Shown here one piece after another: positions 8,233 to 17,659 of a stretch of 64,000 nucleotides of DNA (the first letter of the stretch is position 1; each line of letters begins with the position of its first letter). The notes below the pieces were generated by a model that searched no databases, was not told where the DNA came from, and saw nothing but the letters and a program-made list of their open reading frames with translations. Source of the stretch: Opitutaceae bacterium. Its GTDB lineage: Bacteria > Verrucomicrobiota > Verrucomicrobiia > Opitutales > Opitutaceae. Where the stretch lies: contig JANQRT010000058.1 in assembly GCA_028284385.1 (NCBI GenBank), positions 272,867 to 336,866 on the forward strand. Direction: 5' to 3'. A program made the translations under genes and the position numbers.

Positions 8233-9159
8233 ATGCTGTCGCTGTTCAGGAAATTCAAAGAGGGTTTAGCCAAGTCCGCCAAGGGACTGGCTGACAAGAC
8301 GCACAGTATCTTTCGTAGCCAAAAATTGGATGCGAATTCTATTGATGAGTTGGAGGAAGCTCTGTTCTCCGCGGATTTCGGATACGAAACCACCGAAGAG
8401 ATTGTTGGAGAGACGGCTCAGGCCTACAAGAAAGATAGGACCTTGCGAGGACAGGAGGTTGCCAGTATCGGGGCGGCTGTTCTGAAGAGAGTTCTGGAAG
8501 GCTCCGAGGGGGTTATCGAATTTAAGGAGGATACGCCTACCGTCATCTGCCTGATCGGAGTGAATGGATCGGGAAAGACGACCACCGCCGCGAAGCTGGG
8601 CAGCCAGTGTCGCGAAGAGGGCCGAAAGGTTCTGCTCGCCGCTTGCGACACCTTTCGAGCGGCCGCTATCGAGCAGCTCAAGGAATGGTCGAATCGATTG
8701 GAACTCGATATCGTTGCAGGGCAGCATGGAGCAGATGCGGCCGCGGTCGCTTTCGATGCCTGGCAAGCGGCCAAAAGCAGGGATCATGATACCCTTATCA
8801 TCGATACGGCTGGTCGCTTGCATACGAAAAGCAATCTAATGGACGAATTGGCAAAGATTCGTCGCGTGCTTCGCAAGCATGACGAGTCCGCTCCCCATTA
8901 CAGCCTACTCGTTGTGGACGGAAGTCTCGGCTCTAATTCCATCGAGCAGGCTCGCGTGTTTAACGAGAAGTTCGGACTGGACGGGCTCGTAGTCACCAAA
9001 CTGGACGGCACCAGCCGCGGTGGGGCTCTAGTTGGCATCTATCGGGAATTGAAGCTTCCCATCTACTTCCTTGGATTCGGCGAGCAGCCAGAAGATTTGC
9101 AGCAGTATCAAATCGATAACTACGTAAACGCCGTATTCGGATTAGAAGACGAGAACTAG
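8233..9159 (+). CDS. ftsY: Signal recognition particle receptor FtsY
   Basis: SRP-receptor GTPase that docks ribosome-SRP complexes at the inner membrane. It has an NG-type core with P-loop 'GVNGSGKTTTAAKLG', G2-like 'DTFRAAAIEQL', G3 'DTAGRLHTKSNLMDEL', G4 'TKLDGTSRGGALVGI' and C-terminal 'FLGFGEQPEDLQ'. At 308 aa it is a short form: the long acidic A domain of E. coli FtsY is missing, and only a short basic amphipathic N terminus ('LFRKFKEGLAKSAKGL') precedes the N domain. It lies 59 bp after nusB, probably in the same transcript. Confidence 0.95.
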   Translation: MLSLFRKFKEGLAKSAKGLADKTHSIFRSQKLDANSIDELEEALFSADFGYETTEEIVGETAQAYKKDRTLRGQEVASIGAAVLKRVLEGSEGVIEFKEDTPTVICLIGVNGSGKTTTAAKLGSQCREEGRKVLLAACDTFRAAAIEQLKEWSNRLELDIVAGQHGADAAAVAFDAWQAAKSRDHDTLIIDTAGRLHTKSNLMDELAKIRRVLRKHDESAPHYSLLVVDGSLGSNSIEQARVFNEKFGLDGLVVTKLDGTSRGGALVGIYRELKLPIYFLGFGEQPEDLQQYQIDNYVNAVFGLEDEN

Positions 9160-9189
9160 AAAAATCAGACAGATTGAGTCTTTGGATTT

Positions 9190-10236
9190 TTAGCGAAACT
9201 TCTTCCTGAAGGTATCGCCTTCAATGTATTCGGTTTCCACTAGATGGGTGAGGCGAGTGTTGGGAATGTCTCTCTCGTTCTGCAGAATTTGAGAGCTCAA
9301 CATGCTGATGGCAATCTCTCCGGCCTGCTCCAGCTTCAGATCTATTCCCGATATTTCCTTTCCATCCGGAATTGTGGGGTCCTTGGAGCTATGCTTTTTA
9401 AGGCTGACGAAACTCAGGTCTTTTGGGATACGGCATCCTGCCTGGGTCAAGAGGTCATAGACTTCGTCGCAGTATCCAATTACGACCTGCGGGGCGTGTT
9501 CACTCAGCCAAGTCTGCAGCTCTGAAATGGTTGTCGTTGTTTTCTTGTTACGATCGACTTCAAAGGGTGGAAGCGGGCGAGGATCTCCTTTTTGCAGAAA
9601 TCCGAGCGAACCGTGATAGCTCATGTATTCAAATGCCTGCTCGTCCTTTAGAAGCGCCGTTCCAATTCGTTTTGCTCCTCTCTTCAAAGCAATGTTCCAC
9701 AAGTTATGCAGGTTTTGACCGCGATTGTGTTCCACCGTGTGGTTTTTAGGATGAAAGTATCCTTCGCCTAGCGTGATGCTGCTGAACTTATTCCAATCGT
9801 AGCCTTCCAAGTCGCTTTCCCGCATGGGTTTGGCGAACAGAAGGCCGCTCACACCACGGTTTACCAGGACTTGATTGGCTCGAGCTATAGATGGATATTC
9901 GCCGATATCGAAATTGCTGAAACTGAATCCCAATGCTTCAGCCCTACGCTTGGCTCCTGCTCGATAGCGTTCGATTTCCGGATCGTTCCCGCTCTCCGGG
10001 TAGGTGATGAAGGCGATAACGAAACCGGTTGAGCTTTCCCTGGATTTCCATCTTTGCGCTCCTAGAATCTTGAATGCCGGGTCGGGGCGATAGCCCAGTT
10101 CTTTGGCTGCATCCTGAATTCGCTGGCGCGTTTTCTCCGAGATCCGGGGGTCGTTTTTTAGAGCCAAGGAAACTGTCGAACGATCAACGCCGACACGCTC
10201 GGCGATATCTTTCATCGACACTCTAGGGACCCTCAT
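9190..10236 (-). CDS. LacI-family transcriptional regulator
   Basis: DNA-binding repressor/activator of sugar genes. The N-terminal helix-turn-helix and hinge are clear: 'MKDIAERVGVDRSTVSLALK' then 'ISEKTRQRIQDAAKELGYRP'. The rest is a periplasmic-binding-protein-like effector domain. ATG 10236 gives 348 aa; an in-frame ATG at 10215 directly precedes the HTH and could be the true start. It is convergent with ftsY and has no obvious target next to it, so its regulon is probably elsewhere. It is a paralog of the LacI protein at 24.1-25.1 kb but clearly different in sequence. Confidence 0.88.
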   Translation of the reverse strand: MRVPRVSMKDIAERVGVDRSTVSLALKNDPRISEKTRQRIQDAAKELGYRPDPAFKILGAQRWKSRESSTGFVIAFITYPESGNDPEIERYRAGAKRRAEALGFSFSNFDIGEYPSIARANQVLVNRGVSGLLFAKPMRESDLEGYDWNKFSSITLGEGYFHPKNHTVEHNRGQNLHNLWNIALKRGAKRIGTALLKDEQAFEYMSYHGSLGFLQKGDPRPLPPFEVDRNKKTTTTISELQTWLSEHAPQVVIGYCDEVYDLLTQAGCRIPKDLSFVSLKKHSSKDPTIPDGKEISGIDLKLEQAGEIAISMLSSQILQNERDIPNTRLTHLVETEYIEGDTFRKKFR

Positions 10237-10359
10237 TAGCGAAAGGATTTTTCAAGGATGCGGTTTGATGGGGCATCACGTCGGCGTCAGGAATGCCGAC
10301 TGATTGCAGCTCCGTATTTGTTACGACAACATTTCCCCGTTCCCAAACCCTTGGGCAAG

Positions 10360-10391
10360 TAAAATAAGAAGCCCAGGAGATTCTCCTGGGC
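10360..10391 (-). terminator. Rho-independent terminator of the DUF481 gene
   Basis: Stem GCCCAGGAGA (10371-10380) pairs with TCTCCTGGGC (10382-10391). Read on the minus strand it is followed by a T-rich tract (TTCTTATTTT). It lies 29 bp after the DUF481 stop codon. Confidence 0.8.
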
Positions 10392-10419
10392 CAAGTGTTC
10401 GCTTTAGCTCTTTCCCAGA

Positions 10420-11496
10420 TTAATCCCAGTTCAAGACAAGCCGGATATAGTAGGTGGTATCCAATTCGTCTTTGCCACTGAGGTCCGCTTCGCTGTCGTA
10501 GTCATTGCTTAAACCTAGCCTTATACTATAGTTTTCCGATTTCATGGGCAACTCCAAGCTGGTGTCGTGAACGGCTCTGAAGTTCGCGAAATCGTCGAAA
10601 GCTGGCGTGTAGGTTAATCGATTCACTAGTCTTCCCCATGCCATTTTTTCTTCATGGAAAAGCCCGAAGTCGGCGCTGGCCGAACTTAGATCGGGACGCG
10701 CAATGAAAGAGCCATCCGGTTGCAGGATGTCGTCGTAGGCTTCGAAGCGATAGCCAATACCACCTCGAACATTCAGTTCACGCGTTTCCGTTTTGGTAAA
10801 TGTGTAGCCAAAACCAGCAGCCGTATTCGTATAAAGCTCGATGTCTTTAATGACATCTCGGCCAAATTCGCTTCGCACATACCAGTTCCATTTGTCATTG
10901 AAGCTATTGGCGTAGTCCACGCCTGCTCTTGAATCGTCGGCGCTTCGAACGTCGTCCGTTTCCTCGAAATTAGCTCGAGCGTAGAATTGAAGCGTATCCT
11001 TGGGTCCCTCTAGTTTCGCTCGGAAGCTAGTTCCCAGACCTGTGCTGTCTGAATTGCCGCTCTTGCCGGTCAGGTCGAAGGCAGCCTCGTAGCTCCATTT
11101 CCGTTCCAGCTTTGCCATTTCAGCCGCCTGGCGTCTGGCGGCCGGGCTCTGAGTTCCAGGCTGCCAGCTTTCATCCACCTTATCCATGGAGGTGCTCAGA
11201 TCGCCGTCCTGGGTTTCGATGGTGAGTTCGCCATTCTGCTTTCCCGTCACTTTTCCCACGTAGGAACTCCCGCTTTCGAAGGAAACGAATATGGGGTTGT
11301 CGGAAGAGAAATGATCGATCTGAGCCTTGTCTACTTCGATTTCTCCGGCGAAATCGGTCTCTATTTTCATTTTCCCGCCTTCAATGCCAAGAATCCTGCC
11401 ATTGATGGACGAACCGTTTTTCGTAACTATCGTATCGGCCTCCAAGCTAGAAACGATAATCACTCCCGCAGTAAGGAATGAGCATAGCTTTTTCAT
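10420..11496 (-). CDS. DUF481 outer-membrane protein (YdiY-like)
   Basis: Predicted outer-membrane beta-barrel of the 'salt-induced outer membrane protein' DUF481 family; molecular function unknown. ATG 11496 is preferred because it starts a signal peptide, 'MKKLCSFLTAGVIIVSSLEA', whereas the longer frame from 11574 does not. About residues 22-110 form a small beta domain with repeated strands ('TKNGSSINGRILGIEGGKMK', 'FESGSSYVGKVTGKQNGEL'). The C-terminal two thirds alternate aromatic and polar residues, as in a barrel, and the chain ends 'TYYIRLVLNWD', a typical Phe/Trp-terminated beta signal. It stands alone with its own terminator. Confidence 0.8.
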   Translation of the reverse strand: MKKLCSFLTAGVIIVSSLEADTIVTKNGSSINGRILGIEGGKMKIETDFAGEIEVDKAQIDHFSSDNPIFVSFESGSSYVGKVTGKQNGELTIETQDGDLSTSMDKVDESWQPGTQSPAARRQAAEMAKLERKWSYEAAFDLTGKSGNSDSTGLGTSFRAKLEGPKDTLQFYARANFEETDDVRSADDSRAGVDYANSFNDKWNWYVRSEFGRDVIKDIELYTNTAAGFGYTFTKTETRELNVRGGIGYRFEAYDDILQPDGSFIARPDLSSASADFGLFHEEKMAWGRLVNRLTYTPAFDDFANFRAVHDTSLELPMKSENYSIRLGLSNDYDSEADLSGKDELDTTYYIRLVLNWD

Positions 11497-11756
11497 ATTC
11501 AGTGAGTAATCAAAGGGCGCCTTGTGTAGGGGTGTTGAACATAAAGGCAATGGTTTTGATCCGCCCATAAGCAAAAACTGAGAGCTTGCGCGGCTTTATC
11601 AACACGGCTTGAGGCTGAATTGGCCCTTTTTCGCGTGTAAAACTGATTCGCCGCTTTTTCGGCATGACGCTCGATCCCAAGGGTTGCAGTCAAAATTGGG
11701 TTTGCGCGTCATTCTTCCCTAGGTAGTGTGCCTCGCATTCAAAATCTTGAAGATCG

Positions 11757-12578
11757 ATGAGTGATAAGAGCTTAGATGATGGGATTTGGGAATCCTTGCA
11801 GCAGGAGGCGGAGCGATCGGCCGAGAGTGAAAGGCTTCTTGGGGCTTTCTTACAGGAGACCGTTCTCGGGCAAAAATCGCTGGAGGCCGCTCTAAGCTTC
11901 ACCCTCGCTTCCAAGTTGAGCGACGATATCCTTCCTAGCATCACTTTGCGGGACCTTTTCCTTGAAATTCTGGAAGCCGAATCGAATCTGCGTGAAGATG
12001 TTCGCATAGATCTGCAGGCGGTTAAGGACCGAGATCCGGCGGCGAATGGCTATCTATCGCCTTTTCTTTTCTTCAAAGGCTATCATGCCCTCTCTTCGTA
12101 TCGATTCGCCCACTACTTATGGTATGAGGATCGTCGGACGCTTGCCTTGTACTTGCAAAGTCTTATTTCAAATGTATTCGGTGTGGACATACATCCGGCC
12201 GCTCATTTCGGAAAAGGGATTCTAATTGACCACGGTACCGGTTTGGTGGTCGGTGAAACGACTGTGGTAGGAGATAACGTTTCGCTGATGCAGAATGTGA
12301 CTCTTGGCGGTACCGGGAAAGAGCGAGGAGATCGCCATCCTAAGGTGAGAGATGGCGTGCTGATTGCCGCGGGAGCAAAGGTTCTTGGGAATATTAAAAT
12401 TGGTGAAGGGGCGAAAATCGGCGCCGGAAGCGTGGTGCTTAAGGACGTTAAAGCGCATTGCACGGTCGTAGGCGTGCCTGCCAAAACCGTTGGAGCTTGC
12501 AAGGAAAGCGCCCCCGCTTTGGGGATGAACCAGCAAATCGAGAATGGCGGCAGCTCGGGCTTTGATCCGGCGATTTAA
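11757..12578 (+). CDS. cysE: Serine O-acetyltransferase
   Basis: Makes O-acetylserine from serine and acetyl-CoA, the first step of cysteine synthesis. An N-terminal helical domain ends in 'YLSPFLFFKGYHALSSYRFA'. The left-handed beta-helix of hexapeptide repeats follows: 'DIHPAAHFGKGILIDHGTGL', 'VVGETTVVGDNVSLMQNVTL', 'GGTGKERGDRHPKVRDGVLI', 'GAGSVVLKDVKAHCTVVGVP'. The Asp-His pair of the active site is visible in 'LIDHGTG'. The 273-aa length is normal, and the C-terminal Ile ('FDPAI') fits the tail that inserts into O-acetylserine sulfhydrylase. Confidence 0.93.
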   Translation: MSDKSLDDGIWESLQQEAERSAESERLLGAFLQETVLGQKSLEAALSFTLASKLSDDILPSITLRDLFLEILEAESNLREDVRIDLQAVKDRDPAANGYLSPFLFFKGYHALSSYRFAHYLWYEDRRTLALYLQSLISNVFGVDIHPAAHFGKGILIDHGTGLVVGETTVVGDNVSLMQNVTLGGTGKERGDRHPKVRDGVLIAAGAKVLGNIKIGEGAKIGAGSVVLKDVKAHCTVVGVPAKTVGACKESAPALGMNQQIENGGSSGFDPAI

Positions 12579-12663
12579 ATTACCGGAGCCAGGTTTCGAT
12601 TGTAGAGATCTCGCCAAGACTCTCTTCTTGCTTCGGCCCTAAGCGCTTCTAAAGTTCGACCAT

Positions 12664-13761
12664 ATGCCAAACACCTTCGGCAAGTTATTCACTATCAGCA
12701 CCTGGGGAGAGAGCCATGGAGGTGGCGTTGGAGTTGTCGTTGATGGCTGTCCTCCTAGTCTTCCCTTGAGTGAAGAGGAAATCCAGGTTGAGCTTGATAG
12801 GCGGCGACCAGGACAGAGTGATATCGTGACGCCTCGCAATGAGGCTGACCAAGTTCAGATTCTTTCAGGAATCTACGAAGGCAGGACGACGGGAACTCCC
12901 ATCTCAATGATGGTTTTCAACAAAGACGCCCGTCCGGGCGCGTATGAGGAGATGAAAACCAAGTTTCGACCTTCTCATGCCGATTTCACCTATCACGAGA
13001 AGTACGGTTATCGCAATCCCGAAGGAGGTGGACGCTCCTCAGCTCGCGAAACGATTGGAAGAGTGGCGGCAGGGGCGATCGCCAAGAAGATCCTGGAGCT
13101 CGCGGTTGGCGTGGAGACGATTGCTTATGTGCGGCAAGTTCAGGATCTTGCCATGCCTGAAAGCTCGTCTGTCACCCGCGAAGCGATTGAGGCCAATGCG
13201 GTTCGCTGTCCTGATCAGGAAGTTGCGGCAAAAATGATAGAGCTTATCAAAACGGTCCGATCTGAAGGAGATTCCGTTGGAGGTGTGATTGAATGTCGGA
13301 TACGAAATCTGCCGGTCGGTCTGGGCGAGCCTGTTTTCGACCGTTTTGAAGCGGATCTTGCCAAAGCCATGCTTTCCCTGCCAGCCACTAAAGGATTTGA
13401 GGTTGGTAGTGGATTTGCAGGTGTCAGTCTGAAGGGCTCTCAGCACAACGACCCCTTTGAAATCAGGGATGGGAAAGTGAGGACCACTAAGAATCATTCG
13501 GGAGGCGTGCAAGGCGGCATCACTAATGGCGAAGATGTCCTCTTTCGCATTGCGTTCAAGCCGACCGCTACGATTCTACAAGCCCAGGCTACGGTGGATA
13601 CCGATGGTCAGGAGACTGAGCTGGCAGCTCGCGGTAGGCATGATCCCTGCGTTTTGCCCAGAGCGGTACCCATTGTTGAAGCGATGGCCAACCTCGTGAC
13701 GCTCGATCACTACATGCGGCAGCAGGCGCAGAATCGCCTTTTCCTTTTCGACCAATCGTAA
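12664..13761 (+). CDS. aroC: Chorismate synthase
   Basis: Last enzyme of the shikimate pathway, forming chorismate from EPSP with reduced FMN. The family signatures are complete: '[20 protein letters not shown]' at the N terminus, '[20 protein letters not shown]', '[20 protein letters not shown]' and '[20 protein letters not shown]', then the late '[18 protein letters not shown]'. 365 aa is the usual bacterial length. It follows cysE by 85 bp on the same strand. Confidence 0.96.
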   Translation: MPNTFGKLFTISTWGESHGGGVGVVVDGCPPSLPLSEEEIQVELDRRRPGQSDIVTPRNEADQVQILSGIYEGRTTGTPISMMVFNKDARPGAYEEMKTKFRPSHADFTYHEKYGYRNPEGGGRSSARETIGRVAAGAIAKKILELAVGVETIAYVRQVQDLAMPESSSVTREAIEANAVRCPDQEVAAKMIELIKTVRSEGDSVGGVIECRIRNLPVGLGEPVFDRFEADLAKAMLSLPATKGFEVGSGFAGVSLKGSQHNDPFEIRDGKVRTTKNHSGGVQGGITNGEDVLFRIAFKPTATILQAQATVDTDGQETELAARGRHDPCVLPRAVPIVEAMANLVTLDHYMRQQAQNRLFLFDQS

Positions 13762-13789
13762 CTCTATTTCTGCTTAACGGATTTATGTT

Positions 13790-14536
13790 ATGGATACACC
13801 TTTGGTTTATCTCATGCTTGGTTCGAAAGGTTCTGGTCGTCGTGACGTTCTTCGCGATCTTATCGAGTTCGGTCTGGCCGAAGGCGAAAGTGTAATGGTA
13901 GTCGAGTCGTCTGACGAAGCTGCTTTGACTCCAGATTGGCTGAAAACCGACAAGGCTTCCATCCATGCCTACCAATGGGATGACAAGTCTCTCTCGGTCC
14001 CGTCGCTCGGCAATCCGGATTCGAACGTTTTCTTTCTGGCAGATGGCCTGCAGGATCCAGCCGATTTCATTGAAGGGTTCTTTGCATGGTTCAAGCAAAG
14101 CGGCCTTGGGCTTGGGCGTATTTTTACGGTTGTGGATTGCCGTCTGGTCGATTCCGTTTCTAAAGCTGCCGTATGGTATGACTGTTGTATCCATTTTTCC
14201 GATGTAGTCTTACTAAATCGTCGGGAGACGATTTCCAACAAGGTGGTCAACGGCTTTATGGACCGCTATCGAAAGCAATATTATCCCTGCTTGTTCGAAA
14301 TGGTAAAGAAGGGACGCGTGAAGAACCCTTCTCTGGTTCTGGATACTTCTCCAAGACGCATTTCCAGGCTTTTCGACGAGCCGGAGCGTTTCGATGAGGA
14401 TGATGACGAAGAAAAGGAATATCTCGATGACGAGCTGGTTCCCGGAGATCCCAAGCAAGATCCTTTTCTGAAGCGAATTGCCTCCGGGCGACGCGAAAAA
14501 GTCCTACCCGATATGGCAAACCTGCTGCCTGAATAG
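13790..14536 (+). CDS. CobW/G3E-GTPase-like protein with degenerate nucleotide motifs
   Basis: Hypothetical 248-aa cytoplasmic protein. The fold outline resembles the CobW/P47K (G3E) family: 'VYLMLGSKGSGRRDVLRDLI' sits where the P-loop should be, 'FTVVDCRLVD' looks like the Walker B region, and 'FSDVVLLNRRETIS' sits where the guanine-specificity motif NKxD is expected. The P-loop Lys-Thr is Arg-Arg and NKxD is NRRE, so GTP binding or hydrolysis is doubtful. The C terminus has a strongly acidic stretch ('DEDDDEEKEYLDDE') before a basic end. It lies 28 bp after aroC. Family assignment is moderate and function unknown. Confidence 0.6.
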   Translation: MDTPLVYLMLGSKGSGRRDVLRDLIEFGLAEGESVMVVESSDEAALTPDWLKTDKASIHAYQWDDKSLSVPSLGNPDSNVFFLADGLQDPADFIEGFFAWFKQSGLGLGRIFTVVDCRLVDSVSKAAVWYDCCIHFSDVVLLNRRETISNKVVNGFMDRYRKQYYPCLFEMVKKGRVKNPSLVLDTSPRRISRLFDEPERFDEDDDEEKEYLDDELVPGDPKQDPFLKRIASGRREKVLPDMANLLPE

Positions 14537-14555
14537 ATTCCCTCGTTCAACGAAA

Positions 14556-15749
14556 TCAAGAGCGCGCGTATCCATTAATGGGATAAGCTGACTTCATTCC
14601 CCTTGACGACTGCCCGAAGGCATGGAAGTCCAGTAGATTTTCGAAAGAATCGATTATAGGCGTCCAGTCGCAATTCTCGGCCGCGTAATCCGCCGCTGCC
14701 GTACCCAAATATTCTTGACGTTGCTTATTCTGGGCCAGTTGAGAACCAGCTTCGATGAAAGCCTCTCTATCGCCTGTGGGTACGACGACTCCGTTGACTC
14801 CATTTTGGATATGCAGCCTAGCTGCAGCGTAGTCGAAACTCAGTACTGCATTCCCGCAAGCCATCGCTTCGATGATTACATTGCCGTAAGTTTCGGTTAA
14901 GCTTGGATAAAGGAAAAGATCGGCTGACGCGTAGATTCTGGCTAGGCTTTCACGATCCTCGAGCGATACCATGCCAGTGAAGTGCGCTTGCGGAAAGCGC
15001 TTCTCCCATTTCTTTCTTTCAGGTCCATCGCCAACGACGACAAAAGCGCAATCGAAATGGATGTCGCGAATCTTTCGATACGTCTCGAAAAGAAGATCGT
15101 AGTTCTTCTCCGCAGCCAATCTGCTAACGTGAACGATTACCGTAGTGTTCTCATCGGCTCCCCATTCTTTCCGTAGACGTTCGTCGCGAGCGGATGGATT
15201 GAAGAGCTCAGTGCGAGTTCCTCTTCCGAGGGTAGCCATATTGGTGAAGCCCGCATCGGTTAGCTCGTCGCGCAGCTCATCGGTAGGAGCCATGTTGCAT
15301 ACGGTTTTATTGTGTATCCACCGAAGGTAGGACAAGACGGTGGAATTCATGAAAGCGGCATTGTAGTGCTCGCTGTAGGAATGGAAATTCGTGTGGAAGC
15401 TTGACGAGCAGGGAATACCAAGGCTTTTTGCGGCGTTGATTGCCGAGAGGCCAAGCGGTCCCTCCGTTGCCACGTGAACAATGTCCGGTTTCTGCTCCTG
15501 CCAGGCTTTGATCAGTCGGCGCTTGCAGGGCAATCCGAAGCGAAGTCCGGGGTAGCGAGGGATAGGGGCGCCTCGGACAATCCACTCTTCTCCCTTTTTC
15601 CCTATTCGGCCCGATTCCGATTTCTGTTTCGGACGTACAACTTGAACTGAGTGATTTCTCTTTTTCAGCCCTACTACGAGTTGAGAGAGACTCATAGCCA
15701 CGCCATTGACTTCTGGAGGGTAGGTTTCGGTAACGAGGGCGATTTTCAC
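14556..15749 (-). CDS. Glycosyltransferase family 4, MgtA/SQD2-like
   Basis: Retaining GT-B glycosyltransferase that probably adds a sugar from a nucleotide donor to a membrane glycolipid. The N terminus 'MKIALVTETYPPEVNGVAMS' with 'LVVGLKKRNHSVQVVRP' is typical of the GDP-mannose-dependent alpha-mannosyltransferase and sulfoquinovosyl/glucuronosyl-lipid synthase group. The C-terminal nucleotide domain has 'VHVSRLAAEKNYDLLFE', 'FVVVGDGPERKKWE' and the EX7E region 'PSLTETYGNVIIEAMACGNA'. 397 aa is standard. It stands alone on the minus strand, convergent with the CobW-like gene. Confidence 0.85.
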   Translation of the reverse strand: MKIALVTETYPPEVNGVAMSLSQLVVGLKKRNHSVQVVRPKQKSESGRIGKKGEEWIVRGAPIPRYPGLRFGLPCKRRLIKAWQEQKPDIVHVATEGPLGLSAINAAKSLGIPCSSSFHTNFHSYSEHYNAAFMNSTVLSYLRWIHNKTVCNMAPTDELRDELTDAGFTNMATLGRGTRTELFNPSARDERLRKEWGADENTTVIVHVSRLAAEKNYDLLFETYRKIRDIHFDCAFVVVGDGPERKKWEKRFPQAHFTGMVSLEDRESLARIYASADLFLYPSLTETYGNVIIEAMACGNAVLSFDYAAARLHIQNGVNGVVVPTGDREAFIEAGSQLAQNKQRQEYLGTAAADYAAENCDWTPIIDSFENLLDFHAFGQSSRGMKSAYPINGYARS

Positions 15750-15891
15750 AATTGTCGTTTAGGCAAAAGATCGACTATTGCGTTTCTTGGTAGAGGGATA
15801 TTGTAAAACTTGAAAGGGAAACAACGTTACAATCAGGTAACGGCACTACGTCTAGTCGCCCGTTCTCGTTCTGGCGATATTGCCAGACAGG

Positions 15892-17502
15892 CTAGTTTAT
15901 TATCTCGCTCGTTTCGGGGCTCGGTTCCTGTTTTGGCGAATTGTCGCTTGGCGTTTCATTTTGAGAGGACTTGTAGAGATTCCTTAGCCATCTGTAGGCC
16001 TCGTCCTCCATGAACTCGCTTGATTTAGAATAAGCTCCGAGTTCTTCGATCTGCCTTTTCAATTCTTGGGGATCTTGAAACAGAAGTCCGACATCCGTAT
16101 CCGGAGCTGGAACCTCTGTGGGGGCAAACCGTTTCCAGTTGTAGTTGTCGAGTGGATTCAAATAGCCGTCTGACCGAAAACGCTGGATACAGGCGTTTTT
16201 GAGCTGTTCAAGTTCCTTTAAAAAAGAAGGATCGTCAGCTTTATTGATCAGCTCCTCTGGATCGTTGCGAAGATCGAATAGCCATTCCTTGTCGTCCGGG
16301 GCGCTGTAGACGTACTTCCAATCTTTACTAGCCGCCATGTAGAGTCCGAGCTTGTCCCTTGAAAAATGACTGAAGACAATCCGATCTCTGGAGTCGTCGT
16401 CCATCGCTTCCACTAGGCTTACTCCTTCGCAACCTTGAGGCCTTTCATGGGATCCAGCCAACGACATGAAAGTAGGGAATAGGTCGAGGAGCGTAGTTGG
16501 ATTGCCACAACGGCGGTTCTCCGGAAAGACGCCAGGATATCGAGCAATCATGGGTACGCGAACGGAGGCGTTGAGCATAGAGCGCTTTCCGTAGAAGCCG
16601 AAATCTCCAAGCATCTCGCCGTGATCCGAAGTGAAGACAATGAGCGTATTGTCTATTTCACTACCAAGAGAATCGAGAATCCTGCCAATATTGTAGTCGA
16701 CGAAAGAAATCGTTCCATAGTAGGCGGCCTTGATGGAGCGCGACAAGTTGCGATTTCCAGCTACGTCCTCCATGTATTTATATCGATTCTGCACTTTGTT
16801 CCAAAAGGTCCCATGAGCTTGGCCATTATCGGGGAGCAGGGGCTGGTCCATTTCGTGCATCCGATAGAGTCGTCCCCAGGGATTGGGGCTTTCAAAGGGA
16901 GGGTGCGGCTTGATGAAGCTGGTCCAAAGGAAGAACGGTTTTGAAGCATCCCGGTTTTTTAGAAAATCGATGCTCCTGTCTGCCACCCAATGACTGTTGT
17001 GCAGCTTTTCGGGAAGCTGCGAAGGTTGTGGAAGGTAATAGAATTCGCTCCTTAAACCGTGAGGATCGAGTACGTGTCCGTATCCATTCTCTTTTAGGAA
17101 GTCCCTGTAATCGTCGCGCTTGGCATCTCCTTGCAGTTCCTCTGAAACATCGCGACTCGTAAATCCCCAGTCCCCCAAATCCGGCGTAAAGTGCATTTTG
17201 CCTACGCCGTGAGTTTGGTAATCCTTTTCGACTAGGCACTCCATCACGCTCTTAAACCTTCCCAAGTCATGGGCGTTGTCCACGCAGCCGGTTACGTGTG
17301 GCGGCACACCTGAGGTCAGGGAGTGTCTAGCTGGGGCGCAGACTGGACTTGGAGTGTAGCAGCTTTCGAATGACGTTCCCTCGCGTACAAGACGGTCGAT
17401 ATTGGGCGTCTTGATTTTCGTGTTGCCCAACGCCCCGATGCAATCCGCGCGCAACTGATCGGTGATGATGAAGAGGATGTTTGGTCTGGATTCTGAATTC
17501 AT
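15892..17502 (-). CDS. Type I (formylglycine) sulfatase without signal peptide
   Basis: Sulfatase hydrolysing a sulfate ester, substrate unknown. The N terminus 'RPNILFIITDQLRADCIGAL' gives the metal-binding Asp pair region directly, with no signal peptide, so a cytoplasmic location is predicted. The formylglycine site is C55 in 'CAPAR'. Later motifs are 'GKMHFTPDLGDWGF', 'WTSFIKPHPPFESP' and the metal site 'FTSDHGEMLGDFGFYGK'. The C-terminal domain includes 'EWLFDLRNDPEELINKA'. At 536 aa it fits choline-sulfatase/arylsulfatase-like S1 members. It is divergent from the AraC gene, sharing a 157-bp intergenic region, and may be controlled by it. Confidence 0.88.
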   Translation of the reverse strand: MNSESRPNILFIITDQLRADCIGALGNTKIKTPNIDRLVREGTSFESCYTPSPVCAPARHSLTSGVPPHVTGCVDNAHDLGRFKSVMECLVEKDYQTHGVGKMHFTPDLGDWGFTSRDVSEELQGDAKRDDYRDFLKENGYGHVLDPHGLRSEFYYLPQPSQLPEKLHNSHWVADRSIDFLKNRDASKPFFLWTSFIKPHPPFESPNPWGRLYRMHEMDQPLLPDNGQAHGTFWNKVQNRYKYMEDVAGNRNLSRSIKAAYYGTISFVDYNIGRILDSLGSEIDNTLIVFTSDHGEMLGDFGFYGKRSMLNASVRVPMIARYPGVFPENRRCGNPTTLLDLFPTFMSLAGSHERPQGCEGVSLVEAMDDDSRDRIVFSHFSRDKLGLYMAASKDWKYVYSAPDDKEWLFDLRNDPEELINKADDPSFLKELEQLKNACIQRFRSDGYLNPLDNYNWKRFAPTEVPAPDTDVGLLFQDPQELKRQIEELGAYSKSSEFMEDEAYRWLRNLYKSSQNETPSDNSPKQEPSPETSEIIN

Positions 17503-17659
17503 GCTTGCTGAGCGACGCTCTCAATTCGGATCTAATTCCAAGAGCCTAATTAAGAAAAGCTTACTCGATGGCTGGGGTGCGAATGAACAGGGGTTGACTT
17601 GCTATAATATGGAAATAAAACCCTGAAATCAATGGACGGGTGTTGAAGATGATGTAGTT

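Noticed and set aside
15825..15842. Inverted repeat CGTTAC-N6-GTAACG and a nearby TCTGGC hairpin before the signal-less sulfatase's stop
   Set aside because: Short stems, no T-tract in the right direction and no second copy; could be chance.
17599..17616. TTGACT followed by TATAAT near the AraC start
   Set aside because: The two boxes are only 3 bp apart, so they cannot be a -35/-10 pair; TATAAT alone is weak evidence.
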